The notes below the pieces were generated by a model. The model saw only the letters and a program-made list of their open reading frames with translations. It was not told the origin of the DNA and did not search any database. DNA of 64,000 bases from Naematelia aurantialba (Eukaryota > Basidiomycota > Tremellomycetes > Tremellales > Naemateliaceae), in the NCBI GenBank assembly GCA_021527695.1, contig JAKFAO010000002.1, positions 2,232,501 through 2,296,500 on the forward strand. Direction: 5' to 3'. The position numbers and the translations under genes were made by a program. Numbering within the stretch: position 1 is the stretch's first letter; each line of letters starts with the position of its first letter. Shown here piece by piece: positions 11,620 through 23,354 of the stretch.

Positions 11620-13259
11620 TCAGAGCTCACCGCCATTACGCGTGTTGACCAAGACATGGCGGTACCGAGCTCCGCCTGCAACCAAGTCCGGAACAGCCTT
11701 GTTGACGTCGTCCATCGACCACTTTTTGATCCACGGCTTGATGTTGTGGGCGGCTGCAAACTCGAGCATCTCGGGGATGGTGGTGGTGGGCGAACCGATG
11801 GCGGAGCCGGTGAAGTGGACGTTGCCTGGGACGTCAGCTCTGCACCGACTCGTGGCTGGAGAGTGGCACCGTAGCTGCAAGGCTGTGCAGAGGGCAGGGC
11901 ACAAGGGACAGCTCTAGGAGCACGGGGACACATGGGCGTGAGGACGAGTGGGAGCAAAGGACACGAGCGCGTGAGGACGAGAAGCACTGGCACTCACTCA
12001 AAATAAAGGTAAAGGCGTTGACCTTGGGAATGCTCTCGGCCTCGGCAGCACCGACCAGAACAAAGTAGCCGCCGGGACGGATGAGGGAGATGTACTCTGT
12101 CAGCGGGGCGTTGGCGTCGCCTGATCAAACATCAGCCCTAGCACTGCGAACCGGCCGCGGTCCGATCGGGTCCCGACGACTTACTGGACGTGCAGATGAT
12201 GAGGTCGAGGGAGCGCTCGTGGCCCTTGACAGCCTCGGCGGGACTGTCGCCCGTGACGATGACGGTGCTTGCGCCGAGCGTCTTGGCGTCGTCGACCTTG
12301 CCCTTGCCGTGCGTGATGGCCGTCACGTTGGCGCCCATGGCCTTGGCAAAGAGGAGGCCAAAGTGGCCGAGGCCGCCGATACCCACGATCCCGACGTCCT
12401 TGGCGGTCGTGCCGGCGCCATACTGCGTCAGAGGGGAGAACATGCTCGCCCCGGCGCACAGCATCGGCGCGACGCCCGCGGGATCCAGTCCCTCGGGGAT
12501 GGACACGGTGAAGCGGGCGGGCCCGCGCCAGTAGTTGGCGTATCCGCCAAACGACTTGTCGCCCTTGGCTGGCGTGTCCCGGTAGAACCTCGAGGCGTAC
12601 GACTGCACCTGGCCATTGGCGCAGTACTGCTCGCGGCCTGGCTGCGTCAGCAACGTCGCACAGGGGGGAGAGGCAACGAGCCGGGAGGCGGAAGGGTGGC
12701 GAGAGAGAGTTGGGAGCCGCGGTCGAGTGGAAGCAGGGCCAGACGGCCTGGTAGGAGACCCGTGGCTGCGATGGCCAACGTCGCACTCACCCTCGTCGCA
12801 CCAGTGGCAGTGCTGGCACGAATCGGACTGCGCGCCGACGCCCGCAATGTCCCCAGCCTTGAGGTGGGTGACCTTGTCGCCCACGCGCAGAACCTCGCCG
12901 ACGATCTCGTGGCCCACGACCTGGGGGTACATGCCGGCGGCCGCGAGGTCGTACCACCCAGACGAGGCGGTGTGTACGTCGGACGCACAGATACCGCAGT
13001 ACATGATTTTAACTGCAGGGTCAGCGCGGCCCAGAGAAGCGTCGTAGCACGACACCGGGGTGCAGCCAGGGCAGGGGCGGGGGGGGGGGGGTGGGGGTCG
13101 GAAGGACGCCGGCGTGGAGGGGGATAGCCGTCGCGACAACTCACTCTCAACGTCGTCGTCGCAGAACTTTTTAGGCTCATACTCGAACCACTTGAAGTTG
13201 CCCTGGACCGAGTCTGGGCCAAACGCGCCCCAGCCCTCGTATTTTGGAGACTCGGACAT
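11620..13259 (-). CDS. Zinc-dependent alcohol dehydrogenase (cinnamyl-ADH/ADH6 type)
   Basis: Predicted cytosolic NADP(H)-dependent medium-chain dehydrogenase reducing aldehydes. Five exons: 13259-13145, 13012-12791, 12637-12185, 12120-11998 and 11825-11620; 372 aa, normal for the family. Catalytic zinc ligands are in CGICASDVH and GHEIVGEV. The structural-zinc cysteines lie in SCQHCHWCDEG and, across intron 2, EQYC. The nucleotide-binding loop is GIGGLGHFG. The start at 13259 (MSESPKYEGW) was chosen over an in-frame upstream ATG because the upstream sequence is pyrimidine-rich leader with a TATA-like element. It sits next to the Zn2Cys6 regulator on the same strand, which might regulate it; that is inference from position only. 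Confidence 0.93.
13078..13096. repeat. G-rich homopolymer run in ADH intron 1
   Basis: A near-pure G tract lies within intron 1 (13144-13013) of the ADH gene. It may slip in replication or sequencing. Confidence 0.75.
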
Positions 13260-14128
13260 GGTGGCGATTTGAAGTGACTGACAAGTGGCAAGTGTTACTA
13301 GAGACAATTGACGGGGGCTGTGTTGGCTAGAGACAGGTAGACGAGCTGTGGCGGCTACAGACAAGTGAAGGCGGCTGTGGTGGCTAGATGCAAGCAGAGG
13401 CGTGGAGATGTTGACAATCCTCCAGCCAGTATACACTATATATACATACGAGTATACTCATACCACGTCTCCACTCAGTGCCACCTCCACCGCCACCCTC
13501 CACCTTGTGTTTTTTTTTTTTGGCCAAAATTGCTAACCCGCGCGTCAATCCAGGGTTTCGGATCTGTGCTGGCGATCCTCCAACGGCCGCTATGCAACGT
13601 CACTCACTGATAGGCTCTCCTGGCGCCCTGCCTGGCAGTCTGGAGCCCGCGACGGGTTCTGAGACTGCAGGCAGGCAAGTTAAAGACCAGGGGCACCAAG
13701 CACCCACCTGCCGCCTCGCTTGCTCGCCCCATCTGCCGCTTCAGGAAACTTAAGTGCACCCGGCTGGTGCCTCGGACGCCTCAACTGGCCGTATACCGGA
13801 ATCAGAGAGACCTGCATGCGTCTGCTACAGCTGTGGACTGCAATGGGCCCATGCATGACACATTCCCGCTCCCCTCTGCGCTTTGTCACGAACGATGCTC
13901 CTCCACTGAAACCGAGAGCCACCTCCACTGCAAGACATGGCCAAACATTCGCCCCCTCCACTTCCCGAAGACATCAACCTCCACCATCACCTCCACCAGA
14001 GTTACATGCATGACGTGGGTATTTGCTACTTACCCCTCAATTGCTGCGGTCCACCTACTACCTCAACCATCCATCACACCACACCGCTCGATTTCTTAGC
14101 TCTCAGCAAGTCGGCAGCCCACCGGCCA
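13260..14128. other. ADH promoter region and 3' flank of the Zn2Cys6 gene
   Basis: Upstream of ADH the minus strand is CT-rich with a TATATATA element at 13437-13444. The rest, including a poly-T run near 13511, has no supported gene. Confidence 0.55.
13437..13444 (-). promoter_or_regulatory. TATA-like element upstream of ADH
   Basis: TATATATA lies about 180 nt upstream of the ADH start codon, in a region otherwise lacking such motifs. Spacing is acceptable for a fungal TATA box with a leader. The function is inferred. Confidence 0.35.
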
Positions 14129-17100
14129 TCACACGTCCGACCCAAACAGCCCCGCGGGCAGATCAAACCAACTATGCAAATCACCCAGCAGCGGCTGTAC
14201 CGCCCAAGCCGGCAAGTGGCTCAAACCCATATCGGGCGGAGAAACAAACGGCGTCGCTTCGCCATTGGCGCCGACGGCCGTGTACGCTGTACGTCGCAGG
14301 TCGAGCAGTGAACGTATCGCTTCTGGCAGATTGGGATTGGCCTCCATCGACGGCGTGGTTGACGATAGCCATTTCCGCTTGGCGCGGTCAAGCAGCTTGA
14401 CGTATTGATCTATGCCAACGCGTCAGCACCACCAGTCGGGCGTCAAGCGTCGAGTGAGAGCGATAGATGTCAATCGATCCATCTCGCACTCACTCGCCAG
14501 TGACCAGTACACCGCTTGCTCTCTCAGCGCTGACACGAGCATGTCGAAATCCTCGTCCGGTCCATTACAATGTGTCAAGAACGCATGCACTGTAATGGTG
14601 TCAGCGGACGCATCACCATGCAGATCCACCACCACACGCCACACGCACCAAACAAAACCCTCGCAGCCACCCATTCACTCCATACGAACAGCGGCGAGCT
14701 CGAGCTGGTCCACCCGAGCTCCCTCGCCAGTCCTGTAAGCGCCACAACGGATCGCGCAGAGGTGATGCATGTCGATGCAAATGGCTCTTCTGGATGCCCA
14801 CTGGACAGAGCTGGAAAGGCGTAGTACGCATTGAGTTTGAGAAGCGTGGCATGGTAGAGCGCTTGCTTTAACGAGTCAGCCTCGGAGCTACAGTAACGGC
14901 CTTTCGGCACCCAGGTCTCCAAGGTGCCGATCCGATCGACCTCTAAGACCAAACACTCCACTCACCACAACAAGGGCCATAGCCGTTCTCTCGCCACGAA
15001 GCGGTATATCCCCAAACCACCTTCGCGCAGCACTACTCAGCGTGACACTTGCGTCCTTGCGCCTCTCCACCGCCCTCGAGTCACTCGGATCGATCTCCTG
15101 GCTTTGCAGCGTATGGGCTCGGCCTAGCAGGTCCAACGCTTCGACGAGGTACGCCAGCGGGCTGCGGTGGGCGAGGTCACTTGCGGTTGGGTTGGCGAGG
15201 AGGTGCGGAATGGGGTGGAATACGGGGGCTTGGAACCAGTCCTACGGTGGTCAGCAGATGTTCTAATAGGCAGCAGGCGCCTATTGGACAGAGGCATCTG
15301 TCAAGACAGCAGGCATTCCGCTGGGGGAGCAGAGTCTACCGGAAGAAGAATGCCGATCAGAAAGTCACGATACGCACAGGTTGCGCCCAGATCTCGTCGG
15401 CACACGGCAAGCGACGGCGGATCTCAAAGTCCGGGAGGGCAAAGTCCCAGCCCGTCGAGACACAGCAATATCGGTCGAGGCTGAAAATGAGCCAAAACAG
15501 CCTGCGGCGCTCTTCGTCCTGGTGCCAGTCGGCCGCCGGGGGGATGATACTCGTTCGACTTAGACTGGGTACGGGCGGCCGATTGGAAAAGTAGGGTGTG
15601 GCGTAGCCTGATGCATTTGGATGAGATGGACGATTGTCGTCCTCTGTCGTGAGGCCCAGATGGACTGCTGAGCGAGTGAGCAGAGCGAGTATGCCCCAGC
15701 TAGACGGGCCTTGCTCGGACCCGATGAGGTCAAGAGCGAGCAGCGCCAGTGCTTGGACAGATGCGATGGACGTCGATTCAATAGCGTGTGCGAGAACGTG
15801 CGTCTTGGCAGCGCGCTTGATGTGCTCTCGCTGGGCGCCAACACCGATCCGCGGATCCGTCGACAAACGCAATGTGACGACCACAATGGCATGGACGACA
15901 ATGTTCCACGGAGCGTGATATGTCATCTGCGTTGGTGTCGGACTGAGAATAGGCGCCCAAGGGTGTATATGAGTGAAGAAGAGCCTGATGAGATCTTTCA
16001 CCACGTCGTCGGGCGGCAGCACCCGCGGGTCGACAAACGACGTGTTGCTCAGTCCCGACGGACTTGTGCTGGGCCCAAAGGAGGACAGATCGAGCCCTGG
16101 TGCGCTCGATGGTCCGGGCCCCTGGCCGGACAGCGGGCCCGTCAGCGCGTCCATATCGAGCGGGTTGGAGAAACCTGTCGGAGGATTGGAGAATCCCGTC
16201 GAAGGATTCTCGAAGCCCGGGGGAGCATCAAGCGCTGAGAAGGCCGACGCTGATGCGGCCGTCGTTGACATGGATGGGTCGCCCGAGTGCCCGACGAGCG
16301 CTTGAGCGGTGGGCAGAGCAAGCATCGGGGTGGGTTGTGACGTAGCGTGCCATTGCGAGAGGTTCTGCAAGCGTTGCTCCTGTTCCGCCAGTCGAGCTTC
16401 ATACGTGTGCACGCGTTGCTCCAGCATCTCTGTGGCACCCGACGACACGGAGGCAGAGCATGATCAACAGAGCGGCAAGTGGACAGAGAAGGCAACGTCA
16501 GATACCGCGTCGAGGTATACACATGGCCGTGGAAAGGATCGAAGACGAACAGGAAAACAGCGGCTATCAGCTACACCGTGGAACCATCGCGGGACTCACC
16601 AAGCCGCCGAGACATATCGCCGCCGGTGCCGGGGCGCAGACCTGGTTTCATCTTGATGGGGTAATAGCATTCGGCTGGGCTCCTGGGGCATTTGTCAGCT
16701 CGTCCATACGGAGGCGACAGCCTAAAGCTATGTTACAGCTATGACAGGCTCTGCGGCAGGCAGAGCGGAGGCAACGATGGGCTGCGACGCAGCTGAGGGC
16801 TCACTTTAGGCAGTTGTCGCAGACCGGTTTCCTCGAATCGCATTCTGACGAGTACGTCAGCAGTACTCTCCTGTTTCTCGCGAATGGCGGATAAGAGAGG
16901 AAGCGCAAGTGACGGTCATAGAGGTGGGAGCGCGAGTGAAAGATAATGGAGCCGGAGCAAGTGACGGGTGGTGGGTGTGGAAATGCCAGCGACGGGCGAT
17001 AAGGGTCAGTGGAGACAAGAACGTGGACGTGGATGTAGACGTAGATGTGAACGTAGCGTCGGGAATTCATTCACTGATCTTGCGAGACCGACACGGCGCA

Positions 17101-17917
17101 CAGGTGATAGCCAGGGGACTAGCGGCGTCAGTGAACGAGCTCATCGCCGCACCTCGCGCTTCCTCGAGTTTCCTGCCGCTTCCTCGTCCCTCTGCGCTTC
17201 CCCGCACTTCGTCCGTCCCAACGTCGCTGTGTCCACCTCGTCGCTGTGTCCACCTCGTCGCTGTGTCCACCTCGTCGCTGTGTCCACCTCTTCCCCAGAT
17301 CTCTGCTTGCTCCTCTATCTAGATCTTCAAATCTGAGATCCAAGTCGAGCCTCGTGCTGCACTGAGCCAAAACTGCAGATCCGCCTGGTACAGGCCGGCT
17401 CCAAGTCTGAACGTCGAGCGCGACGCCGCGCGGCATGCGTAGGTGCCGCAGCTCTATCGATGCCAGCAAGACTGCAGTGACGCCGTCTACGCACAGCACG
17501 CGGCGCAAGAGTAGGACCCCTTTCACCAGAACAGCACGAGGGATGGGAGACGACAAGCGGCGATGGGAGACGACAGACGACAAGAGATGACGAGAGACGA
17601 CAGAGACAACAGACGACACGAGACGACGCGAGACGACACAAGCCGGCAGACTCAAACAAAGTCAAGACTCACCGGCTCGCCTCGTCCTCCCCTGCACCAC
17701 TAAACTCGCTCTCCATCCTCTGGCGCTTTACCTTTCCCGACCCCGCCGCCGCGGACGCAGGTCCAGACGCCGACGCCGCCGAGGCCCCAGACGCCCCAGT
17801 TGCCCCAGACGCAGGAACATAGTCGTATTCGTCCCCCACACTCGAATCGGCACTGGTCCTTCGCCGGACCCGCACGGGCGGCGGCTGGCCCCAATCTTCG
17901 TTACCGCGCGGCGCCAT
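14129..17917 (-). CDS. Zn2Cys6 fungal transcription factor
   Basis: Predicted nuclear regulator, about 766 aa. Exons: 17917-17673, 17118-17075, 16844-16805, 16682-16600, 16429-15378, 15241-15021, 14887-14649, 14589-14494 and 14409-14129. The zinc cluster is spread over exons 2-4: CAPCRSRKIKC, then DSRKPVCDNC, then LKSPAEC, giving all six cysteines in order. A leucine-rich coiled coil around MLEQRVHTYEARL follows. A central fungal_trans domain contains HPWAPIL, GPSSWGILALL and RRRLFWLIFSLDRY. The exon 6/7 junction is uncertain: the conventional model removes 15020-14888, while a 25-nt intron (14965-14941) would retain WFGDIP, a stretch resembling a conserved part of this class, and give 802 aa. 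An extra 5' exon is also possible, because open sequence continues upstream of the ATG. Targets are unknown; the adjacent ADH gene is a natural candidate. Confidence 0.8.
17224..17290. repeat. 17-nt minisatellite, four copies, in a TF intron
   Basis: The unit TCGCTGTGTCCACCTCG is repeated head to tail. It lies in the 554-nt first intron (17672-17119) of the Zn2Cys6 gene. Confidence 0.9.
17537..17641. repeat. GACGACA/GAGACGACA-type degenerate repeat in a TF intron
   Basis: Purine-rich units built on GAGACGAC and GACGACA recur through the same first intron of the Zn2Cys6 gene, making it the longest intron in the window. Confidence 0.75.
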
Positions 17918-18336
17918 CGCAGCACCCAGTGCTGCTGCTGCAGGTGCACTAGACCCCTCGGGCGTGCCACTGTCCTCCTTGCCACCTGGTGCCGTGTCCT
18001 ATGGTTCCCCTTGCCAGCGCCTTTGCAAAATGCTGGAGAGGGAACAATGTTATGGCGAGAGTTTGCAGCCGGGACAATGGTTTGTGCCGGATCTGTCCAT
18101 TATGGCACAAGAGGTACATGGAAAGGCGTGCGGACATTCGAGTCGCCTAATCGCGTGCCTAACCCAACTCTCTGCCGTTCCACGCGTAACATGTTATATG
18201 TGGTGATATCAACACGGGCAGCCATTTCCCCAGCCCAATGCCCTGCAAAATCAAACGTTCCCATCGTGTCCAGGCCCAGACCACTCGCTTTCCGATGCAA
18301 ATGTAATCGCGCCTGATGATCGTCAGCCACACCCAT
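17918..18336. other. Intergenic region, likely TF promoter
   Basis: It lies between the Zn2Cys6 gene start and the 3' end of the large unknown gene. Open minus-strand sequence just upstream of the TF ATG, with a CATAG acceptor-like site near 18000, could be part of a missed first exon. Nothing else is seen. Confidence 0.45.
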
Positions 18337-21134
18337 TTATCCAACTAGCCTCAACCTACTCTCACTGAGACCCGCGCCTGATGCCTTCCTAACCACTCCG
18401 CCTCTCCATCCAGCCCGCTCAGCTCCGCCATACCCATCCCCGACATTTGCAGCTTTGATTCCGCCTACCAAGCCTACACTTGCGCTGCGGCCCAAATTCG
18501 GCTCCATGCTGAGGCTAGAGAAACTCGAAGGGAACAGAGGTGAACCAGGACCCCTTTCGTGCTCCACCGTCATGCCATGACTGGACGACAGGTTCGGCGT
18601 CGCCAAGGGTGATCTCGGTACTTGAGAGATTTGCGCCTGCGGTGATGTGAGGATTTGTAGTCCCACAAACGAGCGAGACCGAGAGGGTCGCTGCTTGGCA
18701 GAAGAGCCTGACGGCTGAGTGTAGTGCGGCATCGGTCGGAATTGAGCAGAAGGCGATCCAAGTGGGTCTGTTAAACGAGGTTTCGCGGCCCTTTGCGCGG
18801 TGGTCGGCCCCCCTGATACTTTCTCGTCTGCTTCACCAATCGCGCTCAGGCTGTGGGTGCCCAAAAGAGCCGTCATACCAGCACCTGCCATCTCGTCTTC
18901 ATCCTCGACAATCTCCCCGAATCCCTCGCGGAACATTTGTTCACGCTCTTCGGGGTCCATGGCCTCGAGACCTTCGATCACAACGTGATTCATCGACGGG
19001 TCGTACTCGCCTTCCTCCCCTAGGCCGAGTCCACCCCAAGACTGAGGGATTCCATCCTCGCCACCTGCGTTGAGCAGGTCGCCATCGCATCCTAGACATG
19101 TCCCAAGCTTCTCCCAAAGCGCGACAGATCGCGCACGGACAGCCTGTCGCGCGCGAAAGACCCACGCGTAGTCCGGGCACTCGGCCCGTGGCACCTGCAG
19201 ATGTGCTAGCAGCTCGTCCCACCGCCATTGATCGGGCGGAAGCGCCTTCCAATGCTCCCGCAACGGGTCTTTCGGAAAAGCCGCTTTGAGCAGTCGGACC
19301 CACTTCTCATTCGAGGGATGCGTGACCAGCTCAGTCACCTCGACTGCACGGTCGACGAAAGGGAGGAGCGTGTCCTCATCAAGCTGCACATACTCGACCG
19401 GCTCGAGCGCAATGGGTGGTTTAGCCTCCTCTTCATGAGATGTTCTCGATGTCGCTCCTGAAGACTTGCGTCGTTTGAGTTCAGCGCCTTTGAAGCCACC
19501 CTCCGGAATGGCCACGGGTGACATGAGCGAACGCGCAACTTCGACGACTTCTTCGGGGGTGAGTGTCCTGCGCTGGATATCTTCGTAGTTGTTTTGCGGA
19601 GAATAAATTTGGGAGATGCGATTTGCGGTATCCGATCCACCCGCAGACACTGCAGGAGGGGAACGGATAGAGTTGGGTGTACTGGTGCTAGCCGTCATGG
19701 ACATTGGCGTGAAACCCGCAAAGGAGGACGCGGCGAAGGACCGCCTTGGTCCACGATTCGAGGTAGCGGGAACGTCAATCGGAGTAGATGAGAATGGCGC
19801 AAGCGAGGACGACGACTTGGACCTACATGAATTCAGCGCAAACTCTCACATGTCCAGTCTGCTGGCTTACCTCTGAATTCCCATCTTCTTCTCAACAGGT
19901 GCTTTGACCAAGGTCAATCTCGACTTAGCAAACAAGCCGGGGACATTGCCATAATTCTCATCCCCATAGTCGTCGCCGACTGCCCATCGAGCAGCGTGGT
20001 CGATCAAACTCTGCCTCCTGCTCAAGCTTCTTGTAATACTGCCTCTGCTGTTGGCTCGGCTGCGCTTGCCCTCGCTGGTTCCCACTTTTTCGATTGAGGC
20101 TTTGGGCTGTAGAGGTGAGAAGGTCTGCAAAGGGCTCAAAGCGGTGAGCCCAAACGGTCGACTGGGACTGGCGCTGCCTCGAGCGTTGCGCGATGGAGAA
20201 GATGGCACGGCTAGGCCTCCCCCATGCTCAATACTGAGTCCTGTATATTCGCTGCTCGAGCGCGATAGGCTTCGGCGCTCCATGCTGTCTCGGCGGGATT
20301 TCGTCGAGGCGTGCACGAAAGGGTGCGAGGTGCGAGGTAGGTCGGGGTGCGCTTGAGGGTGGGGAATGTGAATGTTGCCAATCTGTGTGATATGCGACGG
20401 TCGGGGTCGTGCGATGAAGCGGATATCAGGAGATGTGACGCGGCGGACGGGAAACGGGACAGATGCGACGGGGAGGGCGGGAGCGGGCGGGGTCGGATTG
20501 GGGGCAGACGAGTGCACGGGATAGAAGTAGAGGATGGCGTCGATGAGCGATGGAAATGGTTCATGATGGACAGCAAGGGGCATAACCAGCGTCAGCCATG
20601 AAACGACGCGGCCATGTGAGATTGGAAGTTCGTGTCTAGTGAGGGGCACGGGCGATGGAACGAGTCTGTGGGCTATCCGACTTCGAGCCAGTATCTTCTG
20701 CGATTTCCGTGGCCCCATCTCCATAAAGGAGGTGGATATGCACCGGACGAGCCGGACACCATCGATCGCGGCCATGGACGGCGCACTGCCCACTTTCTGT
20801 CTGGAGTCTTCCCGTTGCACCGTGTGAGAACCTCGTCTCCGTCTCACCAGTGTTCGCAGACGCGAAACCCGAGACAAGACCCCGTCGCCCCAAAACGCCA
20901 GACTAGCCGGCCCAGACTCACCTGGTCTTCCTTTCCCACTCCAACGTCGGTAAAGAAACCGCACACCTCGTCGTCTTCTTCAAACGGACTAGTGTGGTCT
21001 ACTCTAGAGCTCGGTGGCGTCTGAAGCTCAGCGTCGCTCGAGTGCCGCTGGTGTCTCTGTTGTCTGCCAAGTCTCTGCGATGGACCAGTCTCTTCGCTCA
21101 ACGGGCGGAAGGAACCTTGGCTGAACATCGACAT
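18337..21134 (-). CDS. Large serine-rich protein of unknown function
   Basis: Three exons give 874 aa: 21134-20922, 20796-19871 and 19822-18337. I do not recognise a family. Most of the protein is low-complexity, rich in Ser, Pro and Arg, with many basic-Ser motifs (SRSSSEY, RRQSLID, SRSRSFVG) that suggest heavy phosphorylation. One compact region in the last exon, about 100 residues, looks folded: it has EKWVRLLKAAFPKD, HWKALPPDQWRWDELL and CLGCDGDLLNAGGED. A second folded-looking patch is AIDGVRLVRCISTSF in exon 2. No signal peptide or membrane helix is seen. The start gives MSMFSQGSF and follows a long purine/pyrimidine-biased leader. Acceptor choice at 20797 is supported by frame continuity. 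It may be a regulatory or scaffold protein; no function can be assigned. Confidence 0.75.
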
Positions 21135-21390
21135 TGGCAGCGAGCGTTCGGTTATGTAGTTAAGAGAGAGGAGAGTGATGACCTCAGTCCTTGTGCTGGA
21201 ATCACGAGGTGGTATTTCGTAGGGGGTGGCAGCGCGGCGGCTGAGCAGCGGAGACGGGGGGGTGAGTGGGGGGCGGTGGAGTGCGTGCGTCTTCTGTCTC
21301 TCTAAACAGGTGTGAGGGAGATGCAAGGGGAGACAGAGTTAGCAGGGCGGAATGAACACAAACAGCCAAGGAGCAAAGAGAAGGGGACAA

Positions 21391-21441
21391 GGAGGGGAGG
21401 CAAGGGAGGGAAGGAAGGAAGGAAGGAGAGAAGGAAAATCG
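21391..21441. repeat. GGAA-rich purine microsatellite
   Basis: GGGA/GGAA units recur in the likely 5' leader or promoter of the large serine-rich gene, reading as a TTCC/TCCC-rich tract on its sense strand. Confidence 0.85.
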
Positions 21442-21614
21442 AAGCGGGGTAGAGAAGGGGGTAACAAAGGAGGGGCCGCCACACCGTGTCACAGGAACGG
21501 AACAAAGGGGGGGTTCAAAAGATCGATCCCCTTTTGCATGCGTCGCCTACAGAATACAGTTACGCAGCGCGGGGGTGCCGCTCTATATAGAGTTGCGTGT
21601 CCTTGATGCTGGTG

Positions 21615-21615
<1 letters not shown>

Positions 21616-21655
<40 letters not shown>
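21616..21655. repeat. TGC trinucleotide repeat, about 13 units
   Basis: A pure TGC/GCA array lies about 480 nt upstream of the large unknown gene. It is in no supported coding exon on either strand. Confidence 0.9.
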
Positions 21656-21934
21656 ACTGGCTGGGATACGAGACAGAATACGTGTCCCAGAGCTGGCAGT
21701 GTGCGGAGCCAGCACATTGAATCAACTCGGCCAGGGAACCAAGGGAGGCAAAAACGAAACCGGGGCCGGTCCCCCTAAAAGGAAGCGATGACGTGTTCAA
21801 GGCCTCGCCGCCCCCAAGCTCTCAGGCACAGACGGTCTCGACCGACTGACTTACATTTACAACAAGGCATGCTATATACCTACGAAATGATACGGTCCAC
21901 TCCCATGCAACAGTCCTACTCCCATCCAACGAGG

Positions 21935-23354
21935 CTACTCGCCCAGCTTTCTGCTTGGCCCATACTGGCTAGGATGCCACTCGTCCTCATTCTCCGATCC
22001 ATCGTCCCTACTTGGTCGTTCCGAAGCTGGGAATCCCAGCCGGTGATGACCTGGCATCAAAGGCGATCCCGACACTTCTGATGCTTCTCCTGACGCTTCC
22101 TCCAATGCCCGTTTCGCTTCTTCCTCTTCGCGTTGCCGTCGTACCAGCTCCCTTGCTTCACGCGCCAGTCGTTCCCGCTCGACGCGATCTTTGACGAGTT
22201 CCCGATCAGCTTCGATCTCGCGCAGAGCTCGCGCTTTGCGCTCGGCTTCGTCGGCTGAATACAGGGCCTGGGATTGATGGAGGGAGTTTAGTCTCTCGAT
22301 AACGCGCGGCAGCTGTGTGATGATTAAAGTGCATCAGCACTAGTCAGACTGGTCGAGCTGGTCGAGCTGGTCGAGCTGGTCGAGCTGGTCGAGCGGGGGG
22401 GGGGGCGGGGGCTGGTCGAGCTCCAAACTCACATGCTCTTGCAGCACCTCGTTCCCGAGTTTGAGCAGGTGCATGCGCTTGAGCGTCACGTCAAAGTAGT
22501 ATTCGGCCACATGATCGATGGTTCGTACGCGGAAGCCGAGCTTCGAAAGTCAGCTAGACGTTTGATGTCCCACGAGATCATGGCACGAACAGCAATGATA
22601 TAAGCATGCCCTCCATTCGCAGCGAGAATCTTATGCTTGACTGCTGCGTTGGTGGATTTAAAGACGCGATACTTGGGCTCGGTGGGGTTGGACAGGATGT
22701 TTGAGGATATCTTGAGCAGTGTCTGTGGGTTGAGCGAGAGAAGAAAGATGTATCAGCTTGAGCTTACGAGTCAACCCGAGATGGTAGAATACAAGACGAT
22801 TCTCAACCCCGGACGCTTGAGCGAGTCAAGCAGATAGTGTGCATGAAAGTACCCAGCCAGATCTGTCGTTGATCTTCACGTCACACAGACCGCCTTAACC
22901 ATACCGATCACCCTTCTTGCTGGACAAGTTCTCCATTCGACTGTTTCTCCAATCCACGTCTTTCTCCAAGCCGACCTTCCTCGTCTGGGCATATCTTGTT
23001 CTCTGCACACATCGTCTTCAACAACCACCAGCCAAATGGCCTTCATCAAACCGAAACCCAGTACACACTCCACCCTCGTAGCTGATCCCCCAGCCACAGT
23101 CCACTCACCTCGACACACGTCGCTCCGATTTCATACCCGTTGTCTCTGATAATCCCGCGATCCAACAGCCGCGCAAACTCGCGTTTCTTCGCTGCATCCT
23201 CCTTCTCGCTCGGTTGGATAAAGACTTCCTCCACTTTCGGTGCGGTCTCCTCGGGTGCAGCAGATGGCGATGCGGTGCCTCTGAGTCGAGCTTCAGCAGC
23301 TTGCAACGCTGCGCGACGATGCTCTGCCATGGCGTTGGGTGTCGACGTGGACAT
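21935..23354 (-). CDS. PUB-domain protein (p97/Cdc48 cofactor-like)
   Basis: Four exons give 287 aa: 23354-23109, 22722-22591, 22540-22433 and 22312-21935. Residues about 83-160 fit a PUB domain: TLLKISSNILSNP, EPKYRVFKSTN and, across a 50-nt intron, ALGFRV. PUB domains in other eukaryotes bind the C-terminal tail of p97/Cdc48, so a role in ubiquitin-linked protein handling is likely but inferred. The N-terminus is helical and charged. After the PUB domain there is a long Arg/Glu-rich helix, probably a coiled coil, then an acidic Ser-rich tail. No UBX or transglutaminase domain is visible, so this is not a standard UBXN6 or PNGase. Intron 3 contains a 9-nt minisatellite. Confidence 0.75.
22349..22420. 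repeat. 9-nt CTGGTCGAG array plus G run in an intron
   Basis: Five perfect CTGGTCGAG units (22349-22393) are followed by a G-rich run and one more unit. All lie in intron 3 (22432-22313) of the PUB-domain gene. Confidence 0.9.

Larger units (their letters stand above)
21135..21934. other. Promoter region with microsatellites
   Basis: It lies between the start of the large unknown gene and the 3' end of the PUB-domain gene. It contains a GGAA-rich tract (about 21391-21441) and a TGC repeat (21616-21655). No gene supported. Confidence 0.6.

Noticed and set aside
12081..13127. 348-codon plus-strand ORF
   Set aside because: It is antisense to the ADH gene and is open only because of high GC. 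The minus-strand exons carry complete zinc-ADH motifs and splice sites.
15711..16238. 175-codon plus-strand ORF
   Set aside because: It is antisense shadow of the Zn2Cys6 fungal_trans exon.
21616..21655. Polyglutamine/polyleucine coding repeat
   Set aside because: No supported exon covers it on either strand; it is in the promoter region between two genes.
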